From: Isochrysis galbana
Taxonomy: Eukaryota > Haptophyta > Isochrysidales > Isochrysidaceae
DNA length: 64,000 nt
NCBI GenBank assembly: GCA_018136815.1
Contig: CM030934.1
Span: forward strand, 330,627 to 394,626
Direction: 5' to 3'
Part shown: positions 10,451 through 22,344 of the stretch, in pieces
How the letters are laid out: every line of letters begins with the position of its first letter
How positions within the stretch are numbered: position 1 is the stretch's first letter
The notes under the pieces: model-generated
The model's input: the letters and a program-made list of their open reading frames with translations, nothing else
Databases searched by the model: none
Told to the model about the DNA's origin: nothing
Program-made: the position numbers and the translations under genes

Positions 10451-13060
10451 ATGAGCCTCGAGAAATCTTCATTGTCCCCGCGTCATGAGCCCGTCTCTTC
10501 TTCTTCGGTTCTCAAATCGTACGGGTCGAAGTCCCCCGGGGAAGAGAGCCTCGTGGGTCCCCTCCCTTCTTCAAAAGAGAGTCTTTCCGAGCCAGTTCTC
10601 CCCTCCTCTCGCCTCTTCGCGCCGACGGTCGAAGTTCCGCCGCCTCCGCGGGCCTCTACTCACACCCCGTCAACTGGAGCTGGAATGGGTCCTCTCGCCT
10701 CGTCCGTTGCTCCACCGGCGGCCTTCCCTCTCCTTTCTTTTGCTGATCCTTTGCCAAGTATTCCTTCCTCTCTCAATCCCTCTGTGGTTGGTGCTGAAGA
10801 TGATGTGGGTTCCGTCCGGTCCCTCCCTCCTTTCGAGCCCCCACCATATGAAGAGTTTGTTCCACCCCCGTCGTCGACGTACTCGTACCCCAAACGTAAC
10901 TTCGTTCCACCTCCGACCGCCACCGTCGGCGCCGCCCAAATCATGGACCAACAAGTCCAGATTGAGGCTCTCCGCGGCGCTGTCGACCGCCTCGAGTCCT
11001 CTACCCTCCAAGCCGCCCAACGCCACGAAGAATTTCAACGGGAGGTGGGGTCTACCTTCAACACGATACTCAACATTCTACAGCAGGGCCAAGCGGGCAC
11101 TACGACTTCGTCTCGAGTCGAAACCTCGCCACCGCTTGTGGAAGAAGGAGAAAACTCCATTGGTGCCCCTCCGGCCTCGGTTAAGTTCCCTTCTCAACCT
11201 TTGCCCGCCGCGCCGTTCTCCGTTCCGCCGAATTCGATTTCCGATCCCGGACCCAATACGCCTGTTCCTGTCCCGTCTGCCAAGCCTGTTTCTGATCCCC
11301 AACCTCCACCCACCGTCGCGGGCCTCCGCTCGCTTCCAAATCCGGCGGCTCGGCGCCATCCCGTCGATCCAAGCCTCGCCGGTGATGCTTCTGAGCGAGA
11401 GGTCATCCTAGCCTCGTGGGGCCAACTGTTTGAGGATGCCGCCTACGAGGTAGCCTCTCTCTACAGGAAGTCCGACGATTTCGAGCTCATCCACGCCATT
11501 CTCAACGGCGGCCTCTCTCGAGCCGGCAATGTTTGGCACTACCGCGTGTTTTTCGAGAAGGAGCACGTGACCAAGTGGGCTCGGAGCCGCTTCTTCCTCG
11601 ACCGCACCCTCCATCACCAAGTCCGAATGGGCAAAGAGCTTTCCGAGATCAAGTTCCCGAAGGGCCTGGCCTCGGACAACGTCCAGACAGCGGCCACCTC
11701 CTGGAATGATTTTCGTCTGTCCTTCATCAAGCCGCTCGAGCGCGCCCTCTCGCTCGGCTGCGACCACCGTGAAATCTTTACATCCTTGCTAGCGGCCGCC
11801 AACTTGTGCACCACCGGCAACCAAAGGATCTACGCCTTCCTCCTCGATCTCGCCGAAGACCCGGTCCTCTCTCTCAACCCCGCGCTGGCCTGCGACGTGC
11901 TTCTCCGCAAGTGCGACGCCACCTTCGCGGCCAACGTGCCCGGCTTCGCCAAAGACTCCGCCTCCATGGAGTGGGACAGGCTCGTAGCCCGTGAAGCCGG
12001 CTCCGATCTCTTAGAGTTATCCAAGAATTTGGTGCGCGCGTACGTCCGCAAGATGGGTGACGCGAAGGTGGATGCCACGACGGTCTGGGACCACCCAAAC
12101 ATGTCGCACGATATCAATCAACGATTCGAGTCCATCATCCGGAACGACAAGGTCGACGCGGCTCGCGGCGTGGATAACGCGACCAAGTTCGGCGAGTGTC
12201 TTGCAAAGACTCGCTTCCGCGTCGAGAACCACGAGCTCCCTCGTTCGGCCCTTTCGTGCGTCAACCTCTGCCAGCGCTACCTGAGCCCGTACGAACAAGC
12301 CCGCGCTGGCCAACAACAAGCGTCGGTCACCACGGTCGCCGCCGTGACGCCGCCGGCGACTACTTCCAAGCCCACCAAGACCGCCAAGGTTGCTAAGGCT
12401 GCCTCTAACCCCGTGGACACTACGGCTTCGATGGTCGCCGCCGTCCAAGCGGCGGTGGCCGAGGCATTAAAATCGCAAAACAATTGCTCGAACCGCAAGA
12501 CGACTGGCGCTGACAATCGTCGGGCTCCTCCTCCACCTACGAATTACTCCGCATCGTCTCCGCTACCGGACGCACTTCTTGACCGCCCCCTCGGCAAAAG
12601 CACGTCTTCTCGTCGCCAATGTGAGCCCCCTCCGAACGGCCTTGGGCTTCCGGCCGATTCGGGCCTCTCGGAATGGGATCCAGGTAGCTGGTCTCGAGCG
12701 CGAGCCCGCTTCTGGCAAATTTCTCGTTACGCGGGTCACCCGGCCCTTCGCGCTGCGCTCACGCGCTGCCGCCCCTCCGATGCCACCATGACGGCGCCGC
12801 GTCTCGACGACTTAGACCGCGACGTCAAGGAGTGGACCGACGCCAACGGCTGCGCGTACTGCGCCTTTCGTCCCCGGGCTCCATCTGGTACGCCCGAGGC
12901 AGACCTGTGGAAGTATGGCACGGGCGACGGAGCTCATAACCCCGTCGTTTGCCAACCGTACATTCGTTTTCTCTGCGAAGGTGGCAGTGGCGAGTGTGGT
13001 AACGACCCAGAAGTCCACCGCCGCCTCCGCACGATGGTTGTTCTCCGTCCGGCCCAGTAG
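10451..13060 (+). mobile_element. gag: Ty3/gypsy-like element 1: gag ORF
   Basis: The frame is open from 10382. The ATG at 10451 (MSLEKSSLSP) is preferred because the first part overlaps the antisense Nudix remnant. A Ser/Pro-rich N-terminus and a short heptad helix near IMDQQVQIEALRGAV lead into a helical capsid-like region at about residues 320-620. That region is closely matched by the second element (RMGKELSE, FPK.LASDNVQTAA, GCDHREIFTSLLAAA, DHPNM.HEINQRFE). The C-terminus has a Cys/His cluster (GCAYC, HNPVVC, CEGGSGEC) that may replace a zinc knuckle. The ORF ends in a lone UAG at 13058-13060, after which the same frame continues open into pol. Confidence 0.7.
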
Positions 13061-16000
13061 GTCGCCGGCGGGGCCCACGTCCGCGCTGTTACCCCGCTAC
13101 CAGTCCAGGGTAGTGGGCCTGAACGCCACCCACCAAAAGATCGTATTACGCTACGGCCGAGTACTTCTACGGCCTCCAACCGGTACCCCAAGATTCCCCA
13201 AGTTCCAGACAAGCCCTACCACCTCCATCCCCCTCTTTCTCCTGCCCCCTCGCCGATTGCCCCTATTTCTCCCAATGCCGATGATTCCATCCTGATTCTC
13301 GATATCACGCACGAGTCCTCAAAACCAAGTCAACCGTCACCGCCTCTCTATCAACTCAAGCCGCTCAACCGCTACCCCCCGCCACTCCCCAAGCATCCCC
13401 AGTCCAAGACCTCACGGTCTGCGAAAATCCAGCCGCCGCAGGCCCAATCCAACCTTCAATCCTTCAAATCAAATTTCGCATGCCCGAGCCACAAAACGTC
13501 TCCCGAGTACGAGTCCGAGTCCAAGTCACGTTCAGAATTACCCTCTTCGTCTTACGCCACCGCGAGCCCATCTACGAGTCTGAGCCCAGTCCAGTCATCA
13601 CCGGTATCACCAGTCTCCATCGCTACGACGATGGAGGCGCAGTTCTCCGGTACTTCCCCACTTTCTTTCGAGTCCGAGTCCAAGCCTGTTTTGAGCAAAC
13701 CCCGTTCTGAGCCATCCGAGTCCGAGTCCGAGTCCGAGTTTACAACGTCACCGAGTCCTACCACGCGGTCGGCCGCAGGATTAACGGAGCTCCAGCCACC
13801 CACTGAGCCTCCGACGACCACTCCTTCCGCGGGAGTGTTCACCTTCGGTCCTCCGCGCCCCGAGTCTGAGTCATTTGGAATCTCCGGTCACGTCCAGAAT
13901 CCCAACCACAACCGAGCCCCGTTTCACGAGCCACCGCGTATCGAGTCCAAACACAAGCTGACGCCGAAGCCCTCGACGACAGCCACTGTGTCCTTGTCCG
14001 AGCCACCGTTCCGAGTCTCGCCGCAGCCGGCCTGCCACTCCAGCAAGCTGCACGCCGCCGAGCCGATCCCTTCCGTTTCCGTTCCGAGTCCGAGTCCAAT
14101 CGCACAAGACAGTGCATCCCGAGCCCGCGTAATCAAGCCCGTCACCGAGTCCGAGATTTCGGCCGCACCGAGCCAACCGGTGCTGGCCACCGTGCCCCTA
14201 TTGTCATCACAAGCTTCAGCTTCGTCCTCACCGACGGTTGCGACGCCAGGGGGCTTCACCTTTGGGCTGGCACCGTCCGTTCCCATTTCGAAAGTGAGCC
14301 CTGTTTTCAGTGTCCAGCACGACAGAAACGACGAGTCCGAGTCCGAGTACAATTTAACGTCACCGCGGAGTCCGCGGTCGACCACCGGCGTTCCCACGCC
14401 ACCCCATCAACCGAGAGCCATGGAGGAGCTGGCACAGCCGTCTCCTAGCCCTTCTCAAGTTGCCGAGTCTTCCGAATTCGAGTCTGAATCCACCGTAATT
14501 TCAGCGGTCCATCCACCCGCTAGCCCGAGCCAAGTCCTCCGAAGAATGCTTCGCATTGGAGAACCTCTTCGGTCACCACCCACGCCAGCCGCTGCCGCAG
14601 AGCCACCACCCTGGCCTCAGCCTTCCCCGCGGCCGGCTTCTACGACAGCCACGTCCCTTCTTTCGTCGGCGCCGACCCCGCCGGCGACAGATTGCAACGA
14701 AGTCGATGCCGGGCCCGATTCCTCTTCTGATGTGACCATGGAGAGTGACCACAACTCCCTTGCACGTCGAGGAACGGCCGCCTCCCAAACCGAGCTTCTA
14801 CGCCCATTGAGCCAACCCAACCGAGTCTCTAAGCCATGCCCTTCACGCCTCTCACCGGTGGTGTCGCGGCCGCGGCGTCCGTCGCCGCAATCCGACACCC
14901 CACCTCTCCGAGTTTGTTCGTCGATCCCGTCCTCCGAGCCCGTCTCCACGTCGTCGATATCCGAGTCTTCTTTCATTCGTCCTACGTCGCCGCGGCCACC
15001 GGTTGCAGCCCCCAAGCACTGCCTGCCTCTCGATACCACTACCACCGCCATCATGCGCGTGGCAGCGATCAATGCGTCCGCGATCCAGTCCTTCGATTCC
15101 TCTCAAAACAACTCCGATGTCGGCACCCGTGATGATACCCCGTCACCCGCTCTCCACGCTCTCGCCTCTCTTCGTGCACGAGCGAGCGGCTCTGCGGTGG
15201 TATTACCTCGGCACCTCACGGAGGCAGCCCAAGAGCTTCGCCGGCCTCGCAATGGCACCCTAGCCTCGCCTGCCGCCGCGCTACCCAAGCACTTCGATGA
15301 GCTTTGCGCTGAGCTCACGAAGATGAATCAACGAGTCCAAGACGGGCTGACGTCTGGCTGTCACGCACCACGCGTTCTCGTCGTTGGCGAGACGAGCGGC
15401 GTCGTCTCCTCCATGTTCCTACTCGCCGGTGCTGATGTAGCTACGTGCGATTTGTATCCTTCCGAGATCGATTACGTGCCCCACTTCCAAGGCGACGCGC
15501 TTCATGTCCAAAACCTAGGTTGGGACCTAGTCATCGCCCACCCGCCCTGCACGTACCTCTCCGCCGTCAGCAGTCAATGGCTCTCCCAAGAACCCGGACG
15601 TCGTGCCGCTCTTGAGTCGGCCGCCCGCGTCTTCAAGTCAATGGCCTCCGCCACTGCTCCGTTTGTAGCGGTTGAGAACCCTCGGATGCATGCGGAAGCT
15701 CGCCGTTTAGTCGGGGGGTTGACCCCGACCCAATTCGTCCAACCCTGGGAGCACGGCACTGGACACCAGAAAGCCACCGGGTTGTACCTCACCAAAGGGC
15801 TGCCGCCCCTCCAGCCAACTTGCGTCGTGGATGGCCGTGAGTCGGCCATGGCTAACCTCTCTCCTTCACCGCACCGTGGCGCTCTTCGCAGCCGCACCTA
15901 CGTCGGTGTAGCTGGAGCGATGGCGATCCATTGGATGCCTGTTCTTCTTCGACATTTGAGTCAACAGCGAGACCAGACGTCGACGAAGAAATTGTCCGCG

Positions 16001-17652
16001 TTAGAGCTACTCGCTTGCGCGCGGTGCAGCCTATTGGACCGGCCTTCACTTAGCTCGACCGAGGCTACCGCCTACGAGCCGTGGTCGGCTCTTCATCGTT
16101 ATGAGAGGGGGAGGGAAACTAGTGAAGTTTCTTCCGACCCCGTTGTTTCCCGTCCAGCTACTCCCGAGTCAGACAACCACGAAGACCAAAAAGAAACCCA
16201 CGATAACCACGACAACGACACGCCACTCCACGCCTCCGAGTCTACTCTCCACGACCCATTCTCTCCATGGACCGCCCCGCCTCCGGCACGCGCGAGCTCG
16301 CCGCGTCCGACGACGCCGACGACTCTCCGGAAGCGGCGCCAACAATGGCAATCATTCGGAGTGAACGGGGACCAGAAATGGTCCAACGTCACGCTCGAAA
16401 CCGCTGACGAAATAAGAGCGCAAGCTCTAGCCGGACGAAGCGCCGACGAGGAATCCGACCTCGCCGCTGCCGTCCGAGCGCCGATCGAGTTCGTGGAAGC
16501 CAAAGGCATCCGCGCCGAAGAGCTAGCCTCATTAGTTCGAAGACCCAAGACAGAAGCCCAAGCCCGTCTCGAGAAAGATTGGGAAAAGATGTCCGACCAC
16601 CCGAGGCACCCCACCGACAAGAGAGGCCTGGGCTACACTAGTCCCAAGCTATCACCCTGTACCGCTACCAACGAGGACGACGCCTCTAGGCCCTCTGCCA
16701 CGATAGCGGCAGTCGGAGTACCCGAAGAGACGACGACTACTTTGACGACGAATTCACCCGAGCAACCACGCTGTCGACCAACCCCGTCCCCGTCCGACAC
16801 CATCGCACACGTGACCACGCACCGACCGGAGAGCGTCGTGGATACCCTACCATCTGCCTACCCAAGGCATTGCCTATATGTTCGAGACCTGATGGTCTGC
16901 CGCTCCGGCGAGGCTACCGGCAAAGAAGGAGTTATCTTAGCCGACTCCGCTCTCACGGTCAACAGCACCCTCGCTGACACCGGAGCTGGCCCGTCGGTCG
17001 TGACCACTTCCCTCTTGTCCAGCCTACCCAACGACGCATGCGTCGAGCGGCTGCCGCAAGCCGTAGTGACACCGCTCCATGGCCCAGACGGCCTACCTCT
17101 TATCGCGCGAGGCAAGGCTCGAATCGTTTTCTCCGTCGGTGGATTTCTCTTTCGTCATACGTTCATGGTGATTGAAGGCAACCCGATGCTGCTGCTCGGG
17201 AACGACTTCTTAGCTACGCACGCCGCTTCGATTCAGCTCGCCTCCGACAGCGCGGAAGGCTCTATCTCACTCGGTGCTCCATCCACGGTGGCTTCTCTTG
17301 AGGTTGACGGCAGTCCAAGCCCCGACGCTCCGCCGATCTTTCGCGTCTCGACGTCACCGATAGCGGTGGTCCCTGTCAGCATGACTTGTGCACAGGTCTG
17401 TCCGACCTCCGCGAACCCAATCACGACTGACTTCTTCCGAGGGCCGCAAGCCGCCGAAAACGACAACCAGCTAGTCTCCGAGCCGCTCTTCAACATGGCC
17501 GATGAGTTTGCCGCCAAAGCGCCGGCGTCTTGTGGCTCCGAGTACCTCCTATATACCCATGAACCTATCACGATCCCGGCCTATCATCGGGCGACGTTTC
17601 ACGTCCGAATTCCGCTAGCTCTTCGAGAACACGAAGACTGCGCCATGCTCGT
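13061..17652 (+). mobile_element. pol: Ty3/gypsy-like element 1: pol-type ORF with MTase-like domain and retropepsin
   Basis: The frame of gag continues with no other stop from 13061 to the gap at 17653, more than 1,500 codons. It starts with a long Ser/Pro/Glu linker rich in SESESE repeats. At 15371-15960 there is a domain with the layout of phage cytosine-C5 methyltransferase-like proteins: VLVVGETSGVV, then CDLYPSE, IAHPPCTYLS, FVAVENPRMH and SRTYVGVAGAMAIHW. A linker rich in charged residues follows. Near 16975 DTGAGPSVVTTSLL, and later MLLLGNDFLATH, mark a retropepsin-type aspartic protease. The last readable residues, RIPLALREHEDCAML, align with the start of the RT ORF of element 2, so RT, RNase H and integrase were probably in or beyond the gap. 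Confidence 0.75.
15371..15960 (+). other. cytosine-C5 methyltransferase-like domain inside the retroelement
   Basis: Visible motifs are a glycine-type N-terminal loop (VVGETSGV), an acidic residue after strand 2 (CDLYPSE), HPPC as the motif IV Pro-Cys catalytic pair, and VENP as the motif VI Glu-Asn-Val equivalent. The C-terminal SRTYVGVAGAMA helix is typical of short phage-encoded members. No separate target recognition domain of cellular DNMT size is seen. Activity is an inference, but the catalytic Cys and Glu are both present. Confidence 0.7.
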
Positions 17653-17752
17653 NNNNNNNNNNNNNNNNNNNNNNNNNNNNNNNNNNNNNNNNNNNNNNNN
17701 NNNNNNNNNNNNNNNNNNNNNNNNNNNNNNNNNNNNNNNNNNNNNNNNNNNN
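17653..17752. other. assembly gap (100 N)
   Basis: Exactly 100 N between element 1 and element 2. Its real size is unknown, so the relation of the two elements across it is not certain. Confidence 0.99.
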
Positions 17753-17754
17753 CC

Positions 17755-18879
17755 ATGGATCGGACCGAGGCGGCTGCGGATTCTGCTAGGCCGGTTCAGA
17801 GGGAACCACCCATGGGCGAGCCTCCTGCTCTAGACCCAAAGGGCCACGCCTCTCCGGCTTCTAGGGTTCCACGGTCGGCGTACCCGACCTCCAAATCGGA
17901 ACCCCGCCGCCAGGATCAGAGCCTTTACCGGGGCCCGACCCCGATGGTGCCGTTCCGCCACCCTCGCGACCCCTGCCTTGCGGTGGGGATGGATGAGCGA
18001 GAGGCAGTTGTAAGCGAGTGGAAAAATCTCCTCGCCCTGCCCTCACGCGATCTGGCCGCCCTTTACCGCGACTCCGACGAGCATGAGCTCATCCACACCA
18101 TTTTGAAGAGCAACCTCTCCCTGGCGGGCAACGTTTGGCATTGCCGAATTTTCATGGAGGAGGACCACTTGCTCAAATGGGTGCGTAGCCGCTTCTCAGC
18201 CGAGCAAACCCTTCACCATCAGGTCAGGATGGGCAAAGAGCTTTCGGAGCTCCGCTTCCCAAAGGCCCTCGCCTCCGATAACGTTCAAACCGCGGCGACA
18301 GCCTGGAATGAATTTCGGCTAACTCTCATCAAGCCGTTGGAGCGGGCACTAGCGCTCGGCTGCGATCATCGCGAAATATTTACCTCCCTCCTCGCGGCAG
18401 CCGGAGCCAATTCCAGCGGCAATTCCCGCATCTTCGCCTTCCTCCTCGATCTAGTGGAGGACCGCGCCCTCGCTCTCAATCCTGTCCTCGCTGCTGACGT
18501 CCTTCTTCGCAAATGCGACGGGACCTTCGCAAACGGGGCCGATGGTTTCGCGAAAGACTCGGCGTCGATGGAGTGGGACCGCATGAGGGAGCGCGAGGCC
18601 GGCGCTGATCTATGTGAGCTCAGCAAGAATTTGGTTCGCGCCTACATCCGCAAGCTTGGCGATTCCGCGGTTGACTCCACCAACGTGTGGGATCATCCAA
18701 ACATGGCCCATGAGATCAACCAGAGGTTCGAAGAAATCATCCGGAACGATAAGGTTGATCCTCAGCGCGGCGTCGATAATGCTATTAAATTTGCGGAGGT
18801 GCTCGCGGAGACTCGTTTCCGCGTAGAGAACCACGAGCTAGGGCGGTCGGCGCTCTCGTGCGGGTCAGGGTTCCGCTAG
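17755..18879 (+). mobile_element. Ty3/gypsy-like element 2: truncated gag
   Basis: This starts inside gag, directly after the gap. Its capsid-like region matches element 1 throughout (FRHPRDPCLAVGMDERE, RMGKELSELRFPKALAS, DHPNMAHEINQRFEEII). Identity to element 1 gag stops at RSALSC. The DNA then jumps to sequence equivalent to the segment just before RT, so the rest of gag, the methyltransferase-like domain and the protease are absent. The gag frame closes at 18879, 6 residues after the junction. Confidence 0.75.
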
Positions 18880-20513
18880 CTCTCCGAGATCATTCGGACT
18901 GCGCGATGCTGGTCGACCGCCTACCAAATCGCGAGGCTCTCGATTCGTCTCCTCTCGTAATGCCCACGGTGGTCACGCCCACGGAAGATCATCGCATCGC
19001 GGTGACGATCGTCCACACCGGGGTCAATGCGCTGACCCTGCCGTCTCTGCATCCGATAGCTTCGCTCCAGGTGCGTTTCAAGTTGCACCGGGGCTGGACT
19101 CCGACTGGAAGCGAGGGGGATGGTGACCCTGTCACCGCGCTGAGCGAGGAGCAACGATCTCTACTCGACTCAGCCACCATCGATCCAGACCGGCTTCTTT
19201 CCGACGATCAACGAGAAGAAGTACGCCAACTCTTGGCCCGGCGCATCAAAGCTTTCGCGTTGCACCCGGGGGCTCCAAACCATACGCACGTTCTCGAGGT
19301 GGAGTTGCCACTCAACCCCGGCGCTGTTCCTCACCGGCACGCTCCGTCTAGAGTGGGCCGCGCAGGCGAGCTCATCATAGAAGAGGAGGTAGCCAAGATG
19401 GAAGCCGCCGGCATTATTCGCAAGTCAAATTCGGCTTGGGCTTCCCGAGTAGTCCTGGTCAGCAAGAAAGATGGCTCCGTTCGATTCTGCGTGGACTACC
19501 GCGACACGAACGCCAAGCTACGCGTCGAGGATAGCCCTCTACCCCTCATTGTGGAGGCTATCGATAGGCTAGCGTCCGGCCAAGGGCCGCTCAGTTCTCT
19601 CTTCTTATGTACTCTCGATTTAGCCTCTGGTTTTTGGGGCATCCCGATCAAAGAATCGCACAAACATATCACCGCTTTCACTACCCACCGCGGCAAATAC
19701 GAGTTCAACTTTCTACCGTTCGGCATCCAATCAGGTCCCTCCTACATGTGCCGCTTGATGGACATCGTTCTCGGTGCGCTAGCGTGGGAGATCTGCATGC
19801 CTTACCTCGATGATGTGGGCATCTGGTCAACGGGCGTGGGTCCTTCCGAAGAGGCCAGGGCACAGGCTTCGTTCGAGCAAATGCTTCACCGGCTAGACCT
19901 CGTTCTCGAACGGCTAGAGTGGGCCGGTCTGACCTGCAAGATGTCCAAGTGTGTCTTCTTTGCCACCTCTACGGAGTACCTCGGTCACGTTGTCTCGAGG
20001 GAAGGTCTCAAGATGGACCCGAAGAAGGTCGCAGCTGTCGCCGACATCGACCCGTCATCCATCAACTCCTTGGAAGCGGTTCGATCTTTCCTCGGCCTTT
20101 GCTCCTACTATCGTCGATTCATTCGCCAATTCGCCGCTAAGGCTGCTCCTCTCACTGCCCTCACGCGGAAGGGCTGCGACGTGGCAAAGGAGTCCCAGTC
20201 CGAGGAGTGTCGCCGAGCTATCCAAGAGCTCAAGACAGCGATCACTTCGGAGCCCGTCTTGACTCCACCCAGGGATGATCGGCCCTTCATCGTCAAGACC
20301 GATGGGGCTAGCAAGTTGGGTATCGCCGGCATCCTCTCGCAGCTAGGAGACGATAACCGTGAACGAGTCGTTGGGTATTACGCTCGCAGTCTCACCTCGG
20401 CCGAACGCCATTGGACGGTGACCGAGATTGAGCTCTTGGCTGCCCTGGAATCAATCCGAAATTGGCTCCACGTTTCGCTCGCTATGTTCCGTTGCTTCTT
20501 GTTCCGATTCTGA
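18858..20513 (+). mobile_element. Ty3/gypsy-like element 2: reverse transcriptase and partial RNase H
   Basis: About 551 codons. The first 80 match the end of element 1 (VRVPLALRDHSDCAML). A typical RT follows: EVAKMEAAGIIRKSNSAWAS, VLVSKKDGSVRFCVDYR, LDLASGFWGIPI, FLPFGIQSGPSYM, the catalytic YLDD near 19803, and TEYLGHVVSREGLKMD. RNase H begins with PFIVKTDGASKLGIAG and reaches TEIELLAALES before a divergent end and stop. Integrase is absent. The LTR starts 95 bp downstream, so a second internal deletion removed RNase H-integrase sequence. Confidence 0.9.
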
Positions 20514-20589
20514 CCTCTGGTCAGCCCAAGTTCCAGGTTCCAGGTCTCTGTTTCCAGGTTCACCGCTCGACATCGGGAGACGTCTCGAT

Positions 20590-20607
20590 CTTAGTCGGGG
20601 GGTGTCG
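20590..20607 (+). promoter_or_regulatory. polypurine tract before the 3' LTR
   Basis: A short G-rich tract (AGTCGGGGGG) lies directly before TGTCGCATTC, the position where plus-strand priming occurs in Ty3-type elements. Confidence 0.5.
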
Positions 20608-21727
20608 CATTCATCCTAGATGATGCGATTTCCAGGCTCTTGTTTCCAGGTCCTTCGCCGTGCGGCCACACGGTGAAGCTCAGGTACATCTAGGTTGGTA
20701 GGGTTCGTCCCTAGCGATCTAGAATTCGAGTTCTCGTTTCGTTCCTTCTAGCCTGTTTGTCAGGTCTAGATTCCAGGTTTCCTCCTTTCGGGTAATCTTT
20801 ACCTAAAGGAGCCAGGTCGCCTGTTGCTCGCTGCGCGCTTGTCTCAGGCTCTCGGGTTACCTTGTGAAGGCTTGTTTAGCTTCTTGCAAGGCTTGTTGTT
20901 TCTTGTTGGGTTCCGGTTCTTTCTTGGGACCTGCTGACTTTCGTTGTTGTCCAGGCCTGTTCTTCGTAGGTTCTGCTTGGCCTGGTTAGGGTTTCGTTGA
21001 ATCCCCGCGTTCGGCGTTTGGCGTTCGTCTTGGCGTTCGGAAATTTCCTCTCACATTCCCTAGGTCCGCTACCCTTGGCTTGTAGGTCCTTGCTTCTTTC
21101 TTCTCGGTGAAGGTGTTTGGCGAGCGAGTCGGTTGCTCTATCCGCTCGAGATTTGAGGTTTAATTTGCCATCTCCCCTTGGAGACCGGTGTAGGTTCGCT
21201 TCCTAGGTGAGGGAATCTTTCCCCTTGATGCAAGTTACATGCAAGCCCTTGGCCCCTTTGGTGTTTCTTCCCCTTGGTTGCTACTCAGGGTTGTTCGTTA
21301 GAAGCGTCTAGAAGGTTCACGCTCAACGGCAAGATTTCCTCTGTCGTGAAGATATCTCGTTGCGATCTGTATCCAAAGTGATCGCCGTGGTCGCGCGACA
21401 GGACGCTCCCCTTCGGACTCTCCGCTACGTGGGAAGTTACAACGGAGACACGCTCCGGCCGTCGCTGTGGAGTCTCTCTCTCTCTCGCTCTCTCTCTCCG
21501 TCTCTCGCGACGTGTTTGAGTTATCGGTGATTTGGGGTCGCGGTTGCTTGATAATTTGCTTGGTTTGGGTGAATGATTCCGGTGTGTTCGTGAGTCGGTG
21601 TATCCTGTTGTTCTCAGCTTCGTTGTCCGTCGTTGTTCGCTGCGTCGCTGCACTCAAGCAGCTTAGGCTCCCTCCCTGAGGGAAGAGTTCTTTGTAGGTC
21701 TAACAATCTCTTACAACCCATCACACT
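20608..21727 (+). mobile_element. LTR of the Ty3-like element
   Basis: The LTR starts TGTCGCATTCATCC immediately after the polypurine tract. The right end is less sure: CTTACAACCCATCACA at about 21712-21727 has the expected terminal CA and is followed by unrelated sequence. That gives about 1.1 kb. The first 390 bp recur inverted at 21943-22335, and 165 bp recur at 8700-8866. Confidence 0.6.
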
Positions 21728-21942
21728 AGGGCCGCTAGGAGCGCCTCGCCGCCCCACAGCCCTTCGTTCGCCGTTCGTTCCCCGTCCAGACACCCAAATG
21801 GGGTTGCCCGACCCAGTCCAGAATTTCATTCACCCGACTCCCGGTGGGGAGGAGGGCCAAAGCGCCGCGCTAGCCGCCGGTGCTGCTCGCGACGGAGTGG
21901 CTCAGAGCCCTCCGGCTCCGCTCGACTCGACAGGAAGGCAAC

Positions 21943-22335
21943 GAAACCCTAACCAGGCCAAGCAGAACCTACGAAGAACAGGCCTGGACGACAACGAAAG
22001 TTAGCAAGTCCCAAGCAAGAACCGGAACCCAACAAGAAACGACAAGCCTTGCAAGAAGCTAAACAAGCCTTCACAAGGTAACCCGAGAGCCTGAGACAAG
22101 CGCGCAGCGAGCGACAAGCGACCTGGCTCCTTTGGGTCAAGATTACCCGAAAGGAGGAAACCTAGAATCTAGACCTGACAAACAGGCTAGACGGAACGAA
22201 ACGAGAACTCGAATTCTAGATCGCTAGGGACGAACCCTACCAACATAGGTATGCCTGAGCTTCACCGTGTGGCCGCACGGCGAAGGACCTGGAAATAAGA
22301 GCCTGGAAATCGCATCATCTAGGATGAATGCGACA
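21943..22335 (-). mobile_element. second LTR copy in opposite orientation
   Basis: On the minus strand from 22335 it repeats TGTCGCATTCATCC and about 390 bp of the 20608 LTR with few differences. It stops abruptly at 21943 (AACGAAACCCTAACC). Together with 20608-21000 it makes a large inverted repeat with a spacer of about 940 bp. Confidence 0.8.
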
Positions 22336-22344
22336 GCGTCGCGC

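Noticed and set aside
13470-14480. GAGTCC repeats as a stand-alone satellite
   Set aside because: They are in frame within pol and encode SESESE linkers, so they belong to the element.
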